The notes: generated by a model from the sequence alone, not told the origin. DNA of 64,000 bases from Myroides fluvii (GCF_009792295.1 NZ_CP039934.1:62001-126000), one strand, 5' to 3'; positions 23,953 to 33,325 are shown, numbered from the stretch's first letter. A program made the numbers and translations.

Positions 23953-24819
23953 CTACATTTCTGACTGCACGGCCAATATATCACTTAAATCAAATTCACT
24001 TCTTCCTTCTTTTAGGATACGACGCAATACACGTTGAATTAACTGACTTGCTTGCTTCGCACAGTCTTTATAGTCCTCGTATTTTCCATACTTTAAAACC
24101 AATACCAAAGCAGCAAACAGCTCACCTGTACCTGGTGGATCAACAGGTACATAATCAATAGCAATTAACTCATATTGCGCTTGTTGTTTTACGATAATAT
24201 GCAAAGATTGGTCGTTTACTGTTGTAAATCGACAACCTGTGACCAAAATATCTTTTGAATGCAACACAGGATGTTGTTGTATGCTTGTTTTTAGTTCCTC
24301 ATAGGTTGTAATCTTCTGCTTTAAAATGGTTTCCATCTCAAATTGATTAGGCGTCAATACATCTGCGAGCGGAATTAAATGTGTAAGTAACGCCTGCGGT
24401 ACTTCCTCTTTTACATAGAGTCCCTGAGGTTGATCTCCCATCACGGGATCACATACATAGACAATGTCAGGATGATGCGCTTTTATTGTTGAAATGAATT
24501 GAGCTGTTATTTCCACCAATTCTGCCGAGCCAATATATCCTGTTACAATGGTGGAAACCTCATCTAATATTTCTAAGGCCAAAATACCATCCAATACGGC
24601 TTGAAACAAATCACGAGGCAGGAGTCCCCCTCCTACTGTCGGCAGACCATATCGATTAGACAACACTACCGTAGGAACTGAAATCACATCATGTCCTGCT
24701 AATTGCAACACCAACGAAGTGGTATTACTCCCTACATAGCCATAGGCAACTTTACTGTGGATAACGATCGTCTTTTTATTCTTTATTTCCATTTCAATAG
24801 GATGATTTAAATAGCCCAT
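23953..24819 (-). CDS. pdxY: Pyridoxal kinase
   Basis: 288 residues of the ribokinase-fold B6 vitamer kinases (PdxY/PdxK). These use ATP to phosphorylate pyridoxal, pyridoxine or pyridoxamine to the active coenzyme. Motifs: VIHSKVAYGYVGSN at the start (substrate site), VVLSNRYGL, YVCDPVMGD in the centre, and the ATP/catalytic segment DYVPVDPPGTGELFAALV with the catalytic Asp replaced in register by the P-PGTGE motif typical of PdxY. ATG 24819 is used; Met at residue 10 is an alternative start. It lies 19 bases downstream of a PLP-dependent aminotransferase and near glyA, so it may supply PLP to neighbours. After it, on the same strand, comes the heptamer array. Confidence 0.85.
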   Translation of the reverse strand: MGYLNHPIEMEIKNKKTIVIHSKVAYGYVGSNTTSLVLQLAGHDVISVPTVVLSNRYGLPTVGGGLLPRDLFQAVLDGILALEILDEVSTIVTGYIGSAELVEITAQFISTIKAHHPDIVYVCDPVMGDQPQGLYVKEEVPQALLTHLIPLADVLTPNQFEMETILKQKITTYEELKTSIQQHPVLHSKDILVTGCRFTTVNDQSLHIIVKQQAQYELIAIDYVPVDPPGTGELFAALVLVLKYGKYEDYKDCAKQASQLIQRVLRRILKEGRSEFDLSDILAVQSEM

Positions 24820-24838
24820 ACGGCTAATTTTGAACCAA

Positions 24839-25987
24839 TTAAATGTACGATTTTTGTTTTACTTCCTCTATAACCTCTAACAGTTGAATCGCAATAAACG
24901 CCATTTCTTCCTCGGTTAATTCAGTGTGAATGGGCAACGAAAGTACCCTTGAAACCAAATATTCTGTATGCGGTAGATGATACGTTCGATCTTGTAAATT
25001 TTGAAACATTTCTTGTTGGTGACAAGGAACGGGATAATAGATCATACTCGGCACTCCTCTTTGAGCCAAACCTTGATGCACTAAGTCTCGATCTACTCCC
25101 TCAAGGATCAACGTATATTGGTGATATACATGATGACTATACGGTGGCTCAAACGGGGTGATTATATTGACATGATTGGCCAAGATACGGTTATAATACG
25201 CTGCTACTGCTCTTCTTTTATCACAATATTGATCCAAATACTTCAATTTTACATTCAAAATTGCTGCTTGCATACTATCTAAACGACTATTTACGCCTAC
25301 TATTTCGTGATAGTAACGCTTCTCGGAACCGTGATTGCAAATTTTTATCATTTTTGCTGCTAGTTCATCCGAATTTGTCATAATTACTCCCCCATCACCA
25401 TAAGCACCTAGATTTTTAGAAGGAAAGAAAGAGATACTACTTATCGTTCCCATGGTTCCTGTTTTATGAATGCCATGCTGCCCTACATAATGCCCCCCTA
25501 TACTTTGCGCATTATCTTCAATCACTGCAATATTATTTGCTTGAGCTAACTCCATAATTGGCTCCATATTGGAACACTGCCCATACAAATGCACGGGAAT
25601 AATCACTTTTGTTTTTGGCGTAATAGCTTGTTGTAAACTTTCAAGATTCACAGTAAATGTATCCGGGTCAACATCAACAAATACGGGAGTTAATCCCAGC
25701 AAGGCAACGACCTCCACGGTAGCGATAAACGTAAATGAAGGCGTGATCACCTCATCTCCTGGTTGTAAATCCAAAGCCATTAAAGCAATTTGCAAGGCAT
25801 CTGTACCATTACCACAGGGAATGACGTGTTTTGCTTTGGTATAAGACGCTAATTTATCTGTAAACTCCTTAACAACAGGACCATTGATAAATGCGGCACG
25901 CTCTATTACATCTTTGATAGCTGCATCGATCTCCGTTTGAATGTTTTGGTACTGCCTTTTAAGGTCAACCATTTGTATTGTATTCAT
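24839..25987 (-). CDS. DegT/DnrJ/EryC1 family sugar aminotransferase
   Basis: 382 residues, PLP-dependent fold type I. The internal aldimine Lys is in FFPSKNLGAYGDGG (about residue 190), preceded by the PLP-phosphate segment GNGTDALQIALMAL and by VHLYGQCSNMEPI and VIEDNAQSIGG. These enzymes transfer an amino group from glutamate to keto sugars (3- or 4-keto), giving amino sugars for polysaccharides or natural products. The sequence is of the WbpE/WlbC-like branch. It is outside the polysaccharide cluster at 48.9-55.9 kb but could serve it. Probably co-transcribed with pdxY (19-base gap). The target sugar is not determinable. Confidence 0.85.
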   Translation of the reverse strand: MNTIQMVDLKRQYQNIQTEIDAAIKDVIERAAFINGPVVKEFTDKLASYTKAKHVIPCGNGTDALQIALMALDLQPGDEVITPSFTFIATVEVVALLGLTPVFVDVDPDTFTVNLESLQQAITPKTKVIIPVHLYGQCSNMEPIMELAQANNIAVIEDNAQSIGGHYVGQHGIHKTGTMGTISSISFFPSKNLGAYGDGGVIMTNSDELAAKMIKICNHGSEKRYYHEIVGVNSRLDSMQAAILNVKLKYLDQYCDKRRAVAAYYNRILANHVNIITPFEPPYSHHVYHQYTLILEGVDRDLVHQGLAQRGVPSMIYYPVPCHQQEMFQNLQDRTYHLPHTEYLVSRVLSLPIHTELTEEEMAFIAIQLLEVIEEVKQKSYI

Positions 25988-26186
25988 ATTGAAGGTTGTA
26001 TATACGTTTGTATTAATTGTCCAGGATTGTCAGCCTTATAACTGAACTATCTTTTGGTTTTGTTTCGTTTATACGCACAAAAATAAGAGCTATTTGGATC
26101 AGTATTCTACGCCAGTTTTAAACTTTCTTATAGTCCAGATGATCTAATTATCCCTTTCAAACCTGCGTATTCTTTTTTCATAAAAA

Positions 26187-26212
26187 AACCTCGCAACACT
26201 TGTCGCGAGGCA
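26187..26212 (-). terminator. Terminator of the first glyA
   Basis: Minus-strand stem CCTCGCGAC...GCGAGG with a run of seven T after it, about 50 bases downstream of the glyA stop codon. Confidence 0.8.
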
Positions 26213-26258
26213 CATTACATACCAAATCAGATTAATTTCGCTTTTAAAAAGAAGGAGT

Positions 26259-27539
26259 CTATTGTGCAAACATGGGGTACTCTTGCATCATGCGACGAAC
26301 CTCCTCTTTTATTTGACGGTGTTTTAACGCGTTATCTTTATTTTTTAATACTTCGTGAATGAATTCAACAATGGTGTACATGTCTTTTTGCACCAAGCCT
26401 CGAGTTGTAATGGCAGGTGTACCTACTCGAATTCCAGAAGTGACAGCGGATGATGCTTGATCGTAGGGAATCATGTTCTTATTCAGGGTAATTCCCGCCT
26501 GTTCTAATACAAGTTCAGCTTCTTTACCTGTAATGCCTTTGCTGCTCAAGTCAACCAGCATCAAATGATTATCTGTTCCACCCGATGCCAGCGCATACCC
26601 TTTTTCTAAAAATGCATCCGCCATTGCACGGCTATTCTTTTGAATTTGCTGTGCATAGGTGGTGAAATTATCCGTTAAAATCTCATTAAAAGCAACTGCT
26701 TTCGCTGCAATGGTATGCATCAAAGGGCCTCCTTGATTACCAGGAAATACAGAAGAATCTAGAAGGGATGACATCCTTCTAATTTCACCTTTTGCATTCT
26801 TAACTTGCAATGGATTTTCAAAATCTTTTCCCATCAAAATAATGCCACCACGAGGTCCTCGAAGCGTTTTATGCGTCGTTGTCGTAACGATATGACAATG
26901 AGCCACAGGGTCACTCAACAACCCTTTGGCAATTAATCCTGCTGGATGTGCCATATCCGCTAATAGAATTGCTTGCACGCTATCGGCAATAGCTCTAAAT
27001 CGCTTGTAGTCAATCTCTCTTGAATACGCACTGGCACCCGCAATAATCATTTTGGGTTTTTCTTGCAGGGCAATCGCCTGGATAGCATCGTAATTTAAAT
27101 ATCCCGTTTCTCGCTCAACGCCATAAAAAACAGGTTGATACAATTTTCCTGAAAAATTAACTGCTGATCCATGGGTTAAATGTCCCCCATGCGTCAAATC
27201 AAACCCCAAAATCTTATCCCCTGGATTTAAACAAGCGGCTAAAACAGCAAAATTGGCTTGAGATCCCGAATGGGGTTGGACGTTGGCATAGGTAGCGCCA
27301 AAAATAGCTTTGATACTTTCAATAGCCATATTCTCCACTAAATCTACATATTCGCAACCGCCATAATACCTCCTGCTCGGATAGCCTTCTGCATATTTAT
27401 TCGTTAAAATAGAACCATTAGCCCTTAGTACCTCATTGCTGACAAAATTTTCTGACGCAATTAGCTCTAATGATTCACGTTGTCTTGTTTCTTCTCTTTG
27501 AATCAATTCAAATAAAAGTTTGTTGTTGTAGTTGTTCAT
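26259..27539 (-). CDS. glyA: Serine hydroxymethyltransferase (copy 1)
   Basis: 426 residues. PLP enzyme interconverting serine and glycine with tetrahydrofolate, the main source of one-carbon units. PLP-binding Lys is in [15 protein letters not shown] (about residue 227). Further signatures: [42 protein letters not shown] and the THGGHLTHG loop. It is about three-quarters identical by eye to a second copy at 45253-46527. The gene has its own upstream region with TACTTTTG on the minus strand at about 27611-27618 and a leader of about 70 bases containing an AAACCT/AGGTTT inverted repeat. Which copy is the housekeeping one cannot be told. Confidence 0.95.
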   Translation of the reverse strand: MNNYNNKLLFELIQREETRQRESLELIASENFVSNEVLRANGSILTNKYAEGYPSRRYYGGCEYVDLVENMAIESIKAIFGATYANVQPHSGSQANFAVLAACLNPGDKILGFDLTHGGHLTHGSAVNFSGKLYQPVFYGVERETGYLNYDAIQAIALQEKPKMIIAGASAYSREIDYKRFRAIADSVQAILLADMAHPAGLIAKGLLSDPVAHCHIVTTTTHKTLRGPRGGIILMGKDFENPLQVKNAKGEIRRMSSLLDSSVFPGNQGGPLMHTIAAKAVAFNEILTDNFTTYAQQIQKNSRAMADAFLEKGYALASGGTDNHLMLVDLSSKGITGKEAELVLEQAGITLNKNMIPYDQASSAVTSGIRVGTPAITTRGLVQKDMYTIVEFIHEVLKNKDNALKHRQIKEEVRRMMQEYPMFAQ

Positions 27540-27745
27540 GCTCGTTGAATTAAATTGTAGTTAAACTATTTGTCAAACCTCAACAAAGGTTTTTACTTTA
27601 TTCGAGCACAAAAGTAGACCTTAGATGGGGTATTAAGACAACTCAGTTTTAGAATTAATGGTAGTCCAGATAATACACTGAAAATAGCCTTCCTACTTTG
27701 TTAAAATTGACTTACATTTGGGCTTATTCCTTCTTTTTAGTCCCT

Positions 27746-28168
27746 ATGAAAATAAAATACAGAAGTAAAATAGCTCTCCTTTTGGCTGTATGCCTTGGTG
27801 CGACAGGAATAGGATGCCTTGTAGCGGCTTTTTTCTCACCCGAATGGATTATTAGCCTTGTGCTTCTTTTGACCGCTTTTTTTATAGGCGATTTGTATAT
27901 ACGCACCTATTATGAAATTGACACTGTAGCGCAAACACTGCGTATTAGAAGTAGTTTTATAGTAAATCAAACCCTAGCCATCAGTAGCATTCGAAAAATA
28001 GAAGAATCAAACAGTCTGCTAAGTGCACCTGCTTTATCAATGGACCGATTGGAAGTTCACTTTAATACTTATGATAGTATTTTACTTTCACCTAAAGACA
28101 AAAAAGACTTTATAACTACCTTACAAAAGATACATCCTGATTTGATTTATATTGAGAGAAAAAAATAA
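27746..28168 (+). CDS. Membrane protein with bacterial PH domain (DUF1200-like)
   Basis: 140 residues from ATG 27746. Two membrane segments (about residues 8-50, IALLLAVCLGATGIGCLVAAFF and IISLVLLLTAFFIGDLY) are followed by a soluble domain whose ISSIRKIEESNSLLSAPALSMDRLEVHFNTYDSILLSPKDKKDFI matches the bacterial PH domain family PF06713. Function of the family is unclear; it is common in Bacteroidota and Firmicutes. The longer reading from a non-ATG codon at 27698 overlaps promoter-like TACATTTG (27713-27720), so the shorter start is preferred. Convergent with the flavohemoprotein gene, sharing a terminator. Confidence 0.75.
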   Translation: MKIKYRSKIALLLAVCLGATGIGCLVAAFFSPEWIISLVLLLTAFFIGDLYIRTYYEIDTVAQTLRIRSSFIVNQTLAISSIRKIEESNSLLSAPALSMDRLEVHFNTYDSILLSPKDKKDFITTLQKIHPDLIYIERKK

Positions 28169-28169
28169 A

Positions 28170-28202
28170 AAATCCCTTTAACCTATAAAGTCAAAGGGAT
28201 TC
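28170..28202. terminator. Terminator between convergent genes
   Basis: AATCCCTTT/AAAGGGATT stem immediately behind the PH-domain gene stop; flanked by A-run and T-rich sequence, usable in both directions for hmp too. Confidence 0.75.
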
Positions 28203-28217
28203 TTGTGTTTATTCGCT

Positions 28218-29417
28218 TTACAACTGCAAGGAAGCAGGTCCAAATTCTTCAAAGAAAATAGATCCTTTATCAATCTGTCGATCTACTAAATACTGATAGT
28301 GCTTCGCTATGAACCCACGAGGGCCACAGATATAGTATTCCGCTTCGTGCGATACAATATCCGCTTCAATCTGGGCCAATTCAACCCATCCTGCATACGT
28401 ATTTGTTGCTGGAACCTCTACAGTATCATAAAAAATGTGTTGAGTCAGATTCCTTGTTTTCTCTTCTACTGCTGACAGCTGTTGCTTAAAGGCGTGGACG
28501 TCTAAATTTCTACACCCGTGCACCCATTTAATAGTAGGTGTTTCCTCCTGTTGCACCAGTGATTCTAACATCGACAATAGCGGTGTTTGTCCAATTCCCC
28601 CGCTGATAAACACTTTTGTTTTCTTCGGGCTATCTTGCAAAACAAACACGCCCGATGGAGAGGAAAGGTCGACAAGATCTCCTACTTGTACGACTTGATG
28701 GAGGCGATTGCTAATCAAACCGTCTGGGTGTTGACTTCCACTTTCTCTCTTTACAGAAATGCGATAGTACTCCCCATTAGGTGCACATGAAATACTATAT
28801 TGTCTAGGCTGTAAGAGATTCAACTCAGGTAAAAACATACGCAAACTCAGGTATTGCCCTGGTGTGAAATCAGCAATAGGCCCCTGATCCGCTGGATAAA
28901 GATAAAAAGAAGTGATTTCACTCGATTCTACTACTTTCTCCTTTACTATAAAAGGTCTCCAACCCGTCCATCCTCCTTTTTCACTTACTTTTTGATTGTA
29001 GATATTTTGCTCGTGACCGCTCATTAAATCTGCTAATTCTTGATAAGCGATTGCCCAAGCTTCTAGTAAATCTGTGGTAGCCAACTCGCCCAATACCTCT
29101 TGAATTGAAGCAATAAGATGCTTTCCTACAATGGTGTAATGTTCCGCTCGTATATCCAAACTCGTATGTTTATGCCCGATGGAGTCAACGACTGGAAATA
29201 AAACACTCGGATCTTCAATGTGTTCTGCATAGGCCAACACAGCCATCGCTAGTGCCGTTTGTTGTTTGTCATTTTGTTGATTTCCTCGATTAAAAACATG
29301 TTGTAACTCCGGATTGTGTTGAAACATGCGTTGGTAAAAATGTTTGGTTAGTACCAGGCCGTGTTCGCGTAAAATAGGAACTGTAGCTTGTACTAGTTCT
29401 TTTTGTTTTGATGTCAT
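28218..29417 (-). CDS. hmp: Flavohemoprotein (nitric oxide dioxygenase)
   Basis: 399 residues with three modules: an N-terminal globin (about 1-140, proximal His in IGHKHTSLDIRAEHY, YQRMFQHNPELQHVF at the distal side), an FAD domain with LQPRQYSIS, and an NAD(P)H domain with GGIGQTPLLSMLESL and the final FFEEFGPAS. It oxidises nitric oxide to nitrate using O2 and NAD(P)H. The Rrf2-type regulator gene upstream on the same strand (29568-30005) has three cysteines and probably senses NO and controls this gene, as NsrR does; this link is known from family context, not shown here. Confidence 0.95.
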   Translation of the reverse strand: MTSKQKELVQATVPILREHGLVLTKHFYQRMFQHNPELQHVFNRGNQQNDKQQTALAMAVLAYAEHIEDPSVLFPVVDSIGHKHTSLDIRAEHYTIVGKHLIASIQEVLGELATTDLLEAWAIAYQELADLMSGHEQNIYNQKVSEKGGWTGWRPFIVKEKVVESSEITSFYLYPADQGPIADFTPGQYLSLRMFLPELNLLQPRQYSISCAPNGEYYRISVKRESGSQHPDGLISNRLHQVVQVGDLVDLSSPSGVFVLQDSPKKTKVFISGGIGQTPLLSMLESLVQQEETPTIKWVHGCRNLDVHAFKQQLSAVEEKTRNLTQHIFYDTVEVPATNTYAGWVELAQIEADIVSHEAEYYICGPRGFIAKHYQYLVDRQIDKGSIFFEEFGPASLQL

Positions 29418-29567
29418 GGTTTATTTCTTTAATTATTCAGATAAAAAGAGCTTTTTATCTTTTATTTACTCATACGACAAGCAGAAATCATCCGCTTGCT
29501 TGCAAATAAAAGACTTTTATATCTTTTATTCAAATAAAACCTTGACTTATTTTATGTTTATTTTGTT

Positions 29568-30005
29568 TTATTTATTTAGGGTGAATTGTCCTTCGATCAA
29601 ACCTAGGTTGAATTGACCAATGGTCGTAGTTTTCAGCACCTGGGCCAAATTATCTCTAATTTGCTTAAAATCGTGATGCAACGGACATGGATTTGTTTCT
29701 GAGCAATAGCTCAAGCCCATGGCACAGCCCACAAAAAGTTCTTTTCCTTCAATTGCCTCCACTATTTCAGCTAACGGTCGATGAAAGTCTTCCACCTCAA
29801 GATAAAAACCGCCATTGGGTCCTTTAGCGGATTGAATAAGGCCTTCTCGACTTAGTTTTTGGAGAATTTTTGCTAAAAAGTGTTCGGGAGAATTAATTTC
29901 TTGTGCAATCTCTTTTATTCCTGATTTATAGCCTTGCTCACTTCGCTTGGCTATGTACAAAACAGCTCTTAACGCGTATTCACAAGTTTTTGAAAAAATA
30001 CCCAT
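29568..30005 (-). CDS. Rrf2 family Fe-S regulator (NsrR/IscR-like)
   Basis: 145 residues. Winged helix-turn-helix at the N-terminus (TCEYALRAVLYIAK, then IKEIAQEINSPEHFLAKILQKLSREGLI) and the Rrf2 wing GPNGGFYL. The three cluster-ligand cysteines are C94, C101 and C107 in GCAMGLSYCSETNPCPLH. Such proteins carry an Fe-S cluster and respond to NO, iron-sulphur status or redox. Its position 150 bases upstream of hmp on the same strand strongly suggests an NO-responsive role. The stretch between the two genes (29418-29567) contains two pairs of an imperfect ATAAAAGA-like motif (AAAAGAGCTTTT... and ATAAAAGACTTTTAT) that may be operator. Confidence 0.85.
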   Translation of the reverse strand: MGIFSKTCEYALRAVLYIAKRSEQGYKSGIKEIAQEINSPEHFLAKILQKLSREGLIQSAKGPNGGFYLEVEDFHRPLAEIVEAIEGKELFVGCAMGLSYCSETNPCPLHHDFKQIRDNLAQVLKTTTIGQFNLGLIEGQFTLNK

Positions 30006-30598
30006 AGCTTCTTTTCTAGTCTATTTATAATTACACAAAGGTATGACAATTCCTTCGCATTCTATTTATTGTAGCATCAATTGGATATAACAGGTATCCG
30101 CTCCTCTCTTTATAAGCTCAGAGCGGAAGTTTTCGATTAAAAGAAGGCACTTCTATTCATCGAAAATCCACTCTTTTCTTCTTTATCTCACCTATTTTAT
30201 ATTTGTTTTAGTGTTCGATGAATCTTCACTACGTTACGATTTTCACTACGTTACGATTTCTCTTCTCTCTTCTCTCTCCTTTCTTCTCTCTCCTTTCTTC
30301 TCTCTCCTTTCTTCTCTCTTCTCTCTATACCAGCTCAGAGCGAAAGTTTTTCAAAAGAAGGCACTTCTCTTCATCGAAAATTCACTCTTTTCTTCTTTAT
30401 CTCACCTATTTTATATTTGTTTTAGTGTTCGATGAATCTTCACTACGTTACGATTTTCACTACGTTACGATTTCTTCTTTCTTCTCTCTTCTTTCTTCTT
30501 TCTATACCAGCTCAGAGCGGAAGTTTTTCAAAAGAAGGCACTTCTCTTCATCGAAAATTCACTCTTTTCCTCTCTCTTCTCTCTTCTCTCCAAAAAAG
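30006..30598. other. Repeat-rich intergenic region
   Basis: 593 bases without a gene. It consists of three copies of a dispersed repeat (listed separately) separated by pyrimidine-rich tracts of TTCTCTCC-type sequence. Several plus-strand frames here encode only Ser/Leu/Phe runs and are artefacts of the tracts. Confidence 0.75.
30114..30569. repeat. Three copies of a dispersed repeat with inverted repeat and 17-bp tandem core
   Basis: Copies begin AGCTCAGAGCG at 30114, 30332 and 30509. Copies 1 and 2 run through ATTCATCGAA, TATCTCACCTATTTTATATT, GTTCGATGAATC and two tandem copies of the 17-base core TTCACTACGTTACGATT. Copy 3 stops after TTCATCGAAAATTCACTC. ATTCATCGAA/TTCGATGAAT form an inverted repeat around the conserved centre, which contains TATATTTG (a -7 box look-alike). 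The element also occurs at 35432-35523. Confidence 0.85.
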
Positions 30599-31747
30599 CT
30601 ATTCCACCTCAAACACCGCCTGAATAGAAACACTAGATCCCAAAGGCAAAGAGCTAGCTCCCCCAGTATTTCGGGTGTGTTTTCCCTTCTCACCCAATAC
30701 TTCCACCACTAAATCGGAAGCGGGATTCATCAAAACTGCGTGTTGTGTATACGTATCAGTAGTATTAAAAGCTCCGATTAATTGTACACAGCGTTTCACT
30801 TTGTTTAAATCTCCTCCTACTGCGTCTTGTAAAATAGCCAATACATTGAGCATCGTTGCTTTAGTAGCTTCTTTGACCTGTTCTTCGTTGACATCAACGC
30901 CTAATTTACCTGGATTAAATATCTTCCCGTCTTTTAAGGCTACTTGATTAATGAATACCAAATTCCCTGTTTGCACGTATAATTCGTAATTTCCAACGGG
31001 TTTTGGCAAACTAGGTAGCACTATGTTTTTATCCTTTAAGCGTTGATTAACATCTACCTCTACGTGATTATCAACCGTCTTAACTGCGGGTTTTGCTTTT
31101 TTATTGCCTCGCAAAGCAGTCGCTACGCGAGCTAATTTCTCCCCTTGATTCTGAGCTAACTTTCGTTCATCTGCAGTAGGACGATCTCCTTTATTAATAG
31201 ACATGGGACTTGTAACTCCCAATACAGAATTTCCTGTGGTTTTAGTTTTATCAATCGCATCGAACCCTTGAATTCCATTGGGAACTAATACCATTCCATG
31301 AACCGCCAAGGTATTCCAAAAAGACTGTAAGGCCAATTCATTTGCAGCACCACTTCCCCCCGACATAAAAACAGTTGCAGGCATTTCTTCCAAGGCACGT
31401 GTTGTCCATAGGTCAATTGTTTGTGCAAAAAAAGCACTCATTCCCGTACTGATATTGCCAAAGTAAACGGGAGAGCCAAAGGCTATTCCATCGTAATTTT
31501 GCAACTCCTCTACTTGTACAACAGGAATGGATTGCAAACTTGCGTGATTATTCTCTTTTACTTTTTTGATGGTTGCCTTTGCACCTGGCCAGCGCTCTAT
31601 GCCTTGAGCCATTTCTTTCGCTAAAGTATACGTTCCGCCTTGATCCGAATCAATCAATACTAAAATGGATGTATTTGTTTCTTGTGCTATATTTTTGGTA
31701 CTCCCCAACACAAGTAAGACCAAAAATAAACGGGATAATTGTTTCAT
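30599..31747 (-). CDS. Exported flavodoxin-RidA fusion protein
   Basis: 382 residues. A Sec signal peptide (about 1-22, SRLFLVLLVLGSTKNIA) is followed by a WrbA/flavodoxin-like domain (about 25-205) with SPVYFGNISTGMSAFF and MSGGSGAANELALQSFWN. From about residue 250 a complete RidA/YjgF domain follows (YVQTGNLVFINQVALKDGKIFNPGKLGVDVNEEQVKEAT, ending with LPLGSSVSIQAVFEVE). RidA proteins deaminate reactive imines; flavodoxin-like quinone reductases use FMN. Joining both in one exported protein is unusual. The arginine that binds the substrate carboxyl in RidA is not clearly identifiable (the segment reads VKRCVQLIGAFN). Divergent from an AraC regulator that may control it. Confidence 0.8.
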   Translation of the reverse strand: MKQLSRLFLVLLVLGSTKNIAQETNTSILVLIDSDQGGTYTLAKEMAQGIERWPGAKATIKKVKENNHASLQSIPVVQVEELQNYDGIAFGSPVYFGNISTGMSAFFAQTIDLWTTRALEEMPATVFMSGGSGAANELALQSFWNTLAVHGMVLVPNGIQGFDAIDKTKTTGNSVLGVTSPMSINKGDRPTADERKLAQNQGEKLARVATALRGNKKAKPAVKTVDNHVEVDVNQRLKDKNIVLPSLPKPVGNYELYVQTGNLVFINQVALKDGKIFNPGKLGVDVNEEQVKEATKATMLNVLAILQDAVGGDLNKVKRCVQLIGAFNTTDTYTQHAVLMNPASDLVVEVLGEKGKHTRNTGGASSLPLGSSVSIQAVFEVE

Positions 31748-31773
31748 CTTTATAATTTAAGTTTTGTTGTAGG

Positions 31774-31805
31774 CAAAAGTACGTTTGCTTTTTTTATTAA
31801 CTTTG
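31774..31805. promoter_or_regulatory. Divergent promoter region
   Basis: On the minus strand TACTTTTG (31781-31774) is the likely -7 box of the flavodoxin-RidA gene. On the plus strand TAACTTTG (31798-31805) is the likely -7 box of the AraC gene, 11 bases from its ATG. The two overlap closely, which allows shared control by the AraC protein. Confidence 0.5.
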
Positions 31806-31816
31806 CCAAAAATTAG

Positions 31817-32617
31817 ATGCAAAACGACACACCTAAATGTGGGTTACTTGAAAAAAGCCAAGGGGAATTTTTTGATGATTTGTCTATTGATGCCTATTTC
31901 TGGTATGTACAAGACTGGAAACACGACCATTACACCCATTCACATCAGCGTTATCAATTGACCTATGTAGAACAGGGATATCAATACTTTCACTTAAACA
32001 ACAAAACGTACTTGGTTCCTCAACATCACGTAATTTGGATTCCTTCTCATACCGAACACCGCATTAGTTCGGAATCACAAACAGTTCACTTGCGCGTGGC
32101 GCTTTTTAAACAAGTCCCTCAGGATGATTTCTTTCAACAAGTACACGTTTTTCCAGCTCCACCTGTATTAAAAGAAATGCTTTTATATGCAAATAAATGG
32201 AATCAAGTAATGGACGAAAAACCAGAACAGGTTCTTTTTATTCAGGCGATTGTGCGAAATTTACCTGAGTTCTGCCTAGAAAATGAAAACTTACACATCC
32301 CTGTTCCTTCCAATCCTCGTTTATTAACCGTATGTGATTATATCCATACGCATGTTCACCTCAACTTTAAAACTGATGATTTAGCTGCTATTGCTCAACT
32401 ATCTACACGAAGTTTGCAGCGCCTTTTTAAGCGCGAAACGGGAATAAACATACAGAAATACACCCAGCTCATTCGCATACTAAAAAGCATCGAACTTCAT
32501 GACACCCAACGATACACCTTAAGTGAAATTGCACATCTTGTAGGCTATAATAGCCTCACTGCCTTTACATCATCCTATCACAATATTATGAAAAAGAAGA
32601 TCAAAAAGACGAAGTAA
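31817..32617 (+). CDS. AraC family transcriptional regulator
   Basis: 266 residues. The N-terminal cupin-like sensor contains HSHQRYQLTYVEQGYQYFHLNN and PQHHVIWIPSHTEHRISSESQ, with clustered His residues that could bind metal or ligand. The C-terminal AraC domain (about 170-262) has DDLAAIAQLSTRSLQRLFKRETGINIQKY and SEIAHLVGYNSLTAFTSSYHN. It lies head to head with the flavodoxin-RidA gene, 69 bases apart, so that gene is the natural candidate target (inference). The ligand is unknown. The short leader expected from the -7 box position is typical for this phylum. Confidence 0.85.
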   Translation: MQNDTPKCGLLEKSQGEFFDDLSIDAYFWYVQDWKHDHYTHSHQRYQLTYVEQGYQYFHLNNKTYLVPQHHVIWIPSHTEHRISSESQTVHLRVALFKQVPQDDFFQQVHVFPAPPVLKEMLLYANKWNQVMDEKPEQVLFIQAIVRNLPEFCLENENLHIPVPSNPRLLTVCDYIHTHVHLNFKTDDLAAIAQLSTRSLQRLFKRETGINIQKYTQLIRILKSIELHDTQRYTLSEIAHLVGYNSLTAFTSSYHNIMKKKIKKTK

Positions 32618-32749
32618 TTCCAACTTTCAATGCCTCACTTTTTTTTATGCGCTCTCGACTATTTGCGAATTTTTTTATATTTTTTTTAACTTTATATACG
32701 CATACCCATTCTTTTTACTTAATTTAGCCCTTAAATTAAAAAACAGTAT

Positions 32750-33325
32750 ATGAAAAAATTAGGCCTACTTTTTAGCATTTTACTAACGTCATTTGCTTTT
32801 AATACTTATGCTCAATCACCTATTAATGTAGGGATTAAAGCAGGCGCTAACTTCACAAACTTTTCGAGTAATCCAAAAGAATTCAGCAGCAAAACGGCTT
32901 CTGGTTTTGGTGTAGGTGCAATGGCGCGTATCAACTTAAATCGTTCGTATATTCAGGCAGATTTAATGTATTCTGAAAAGAACATTAAGTTTGAATCTGA
33001 GCTTAGCAGTGATAAGACAAAAATGAAAAACATCGAAGTTCCCGTAGTATATGGATACAAATTACTTAAAAGCCCGTTGTACAACGTAAGAGTTTTTGGT
33101 GGTGGTGTATACACGGTTGTTTTAAACGACTTATCAAAAGGTTCGGTTGACAATGCTTTTAATGAATTTGACAAATCAAACATTGGATACCGCGTAGGTG
33201 CTGGTGTAGATGTTTTAAAATTCACGTTTGATGTTTCTTATGATGGAGGATTAAATAACGTAAGTAAAAACTTCTCTTCAAAACCGAATACGTGGTTCAT
33301 TGCAGTTGGATATAAATTTCTATAA
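32750..33325 (+). CDS. Outer-membrane beta-barrel protein (PorT/OmpW-like fold)
   Basis: 191 residues with a Sec signal peptide (about 1-21, cleavage after YAQ). The mature protein shows alternating hydrophobic strands ending with aromatic residues, for example INVGIKAGANFTNFS, GFGVGAMARINLNRSYIQADLMYSE, IEVPVVYGYKLLKSPLYNVRVFGGGVYTV and, at the end, NTWFIAVGYKFL with the terminal aromatic used by the BAM machinery. This is the eight-stranded 'porin family/outer membrane beta-barrel' type. Role unknown, no pore or receptor function inferred. Monocistronic with a clear terminator. Confidence 0.85.
   Translation: MKKLGLLFSILLTSFAFNTYAQSPINVGIKAGANFTNFSSNPKEFSSKTASGFGVGAMARINLNRSYIQADLMYSEKNIKFESELSSDKTKMKNIEVPVVYGYKLLKSPLYNVRVFGGGVYTVVLNDLSKGSVDNAFNEFDKSNIGYRVGAGVDVLKFTFDVSYDGGLNNVSKNFSSKPNTWFIAVGYKFL

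Noticed and set aside
30211-30712. Long plus-strand frames rich in Ser, Leu and Phe
   Set aside because: They result from TTCTCTCC tracts and overlap the 3' end of the flavodoxin-RidA gene.
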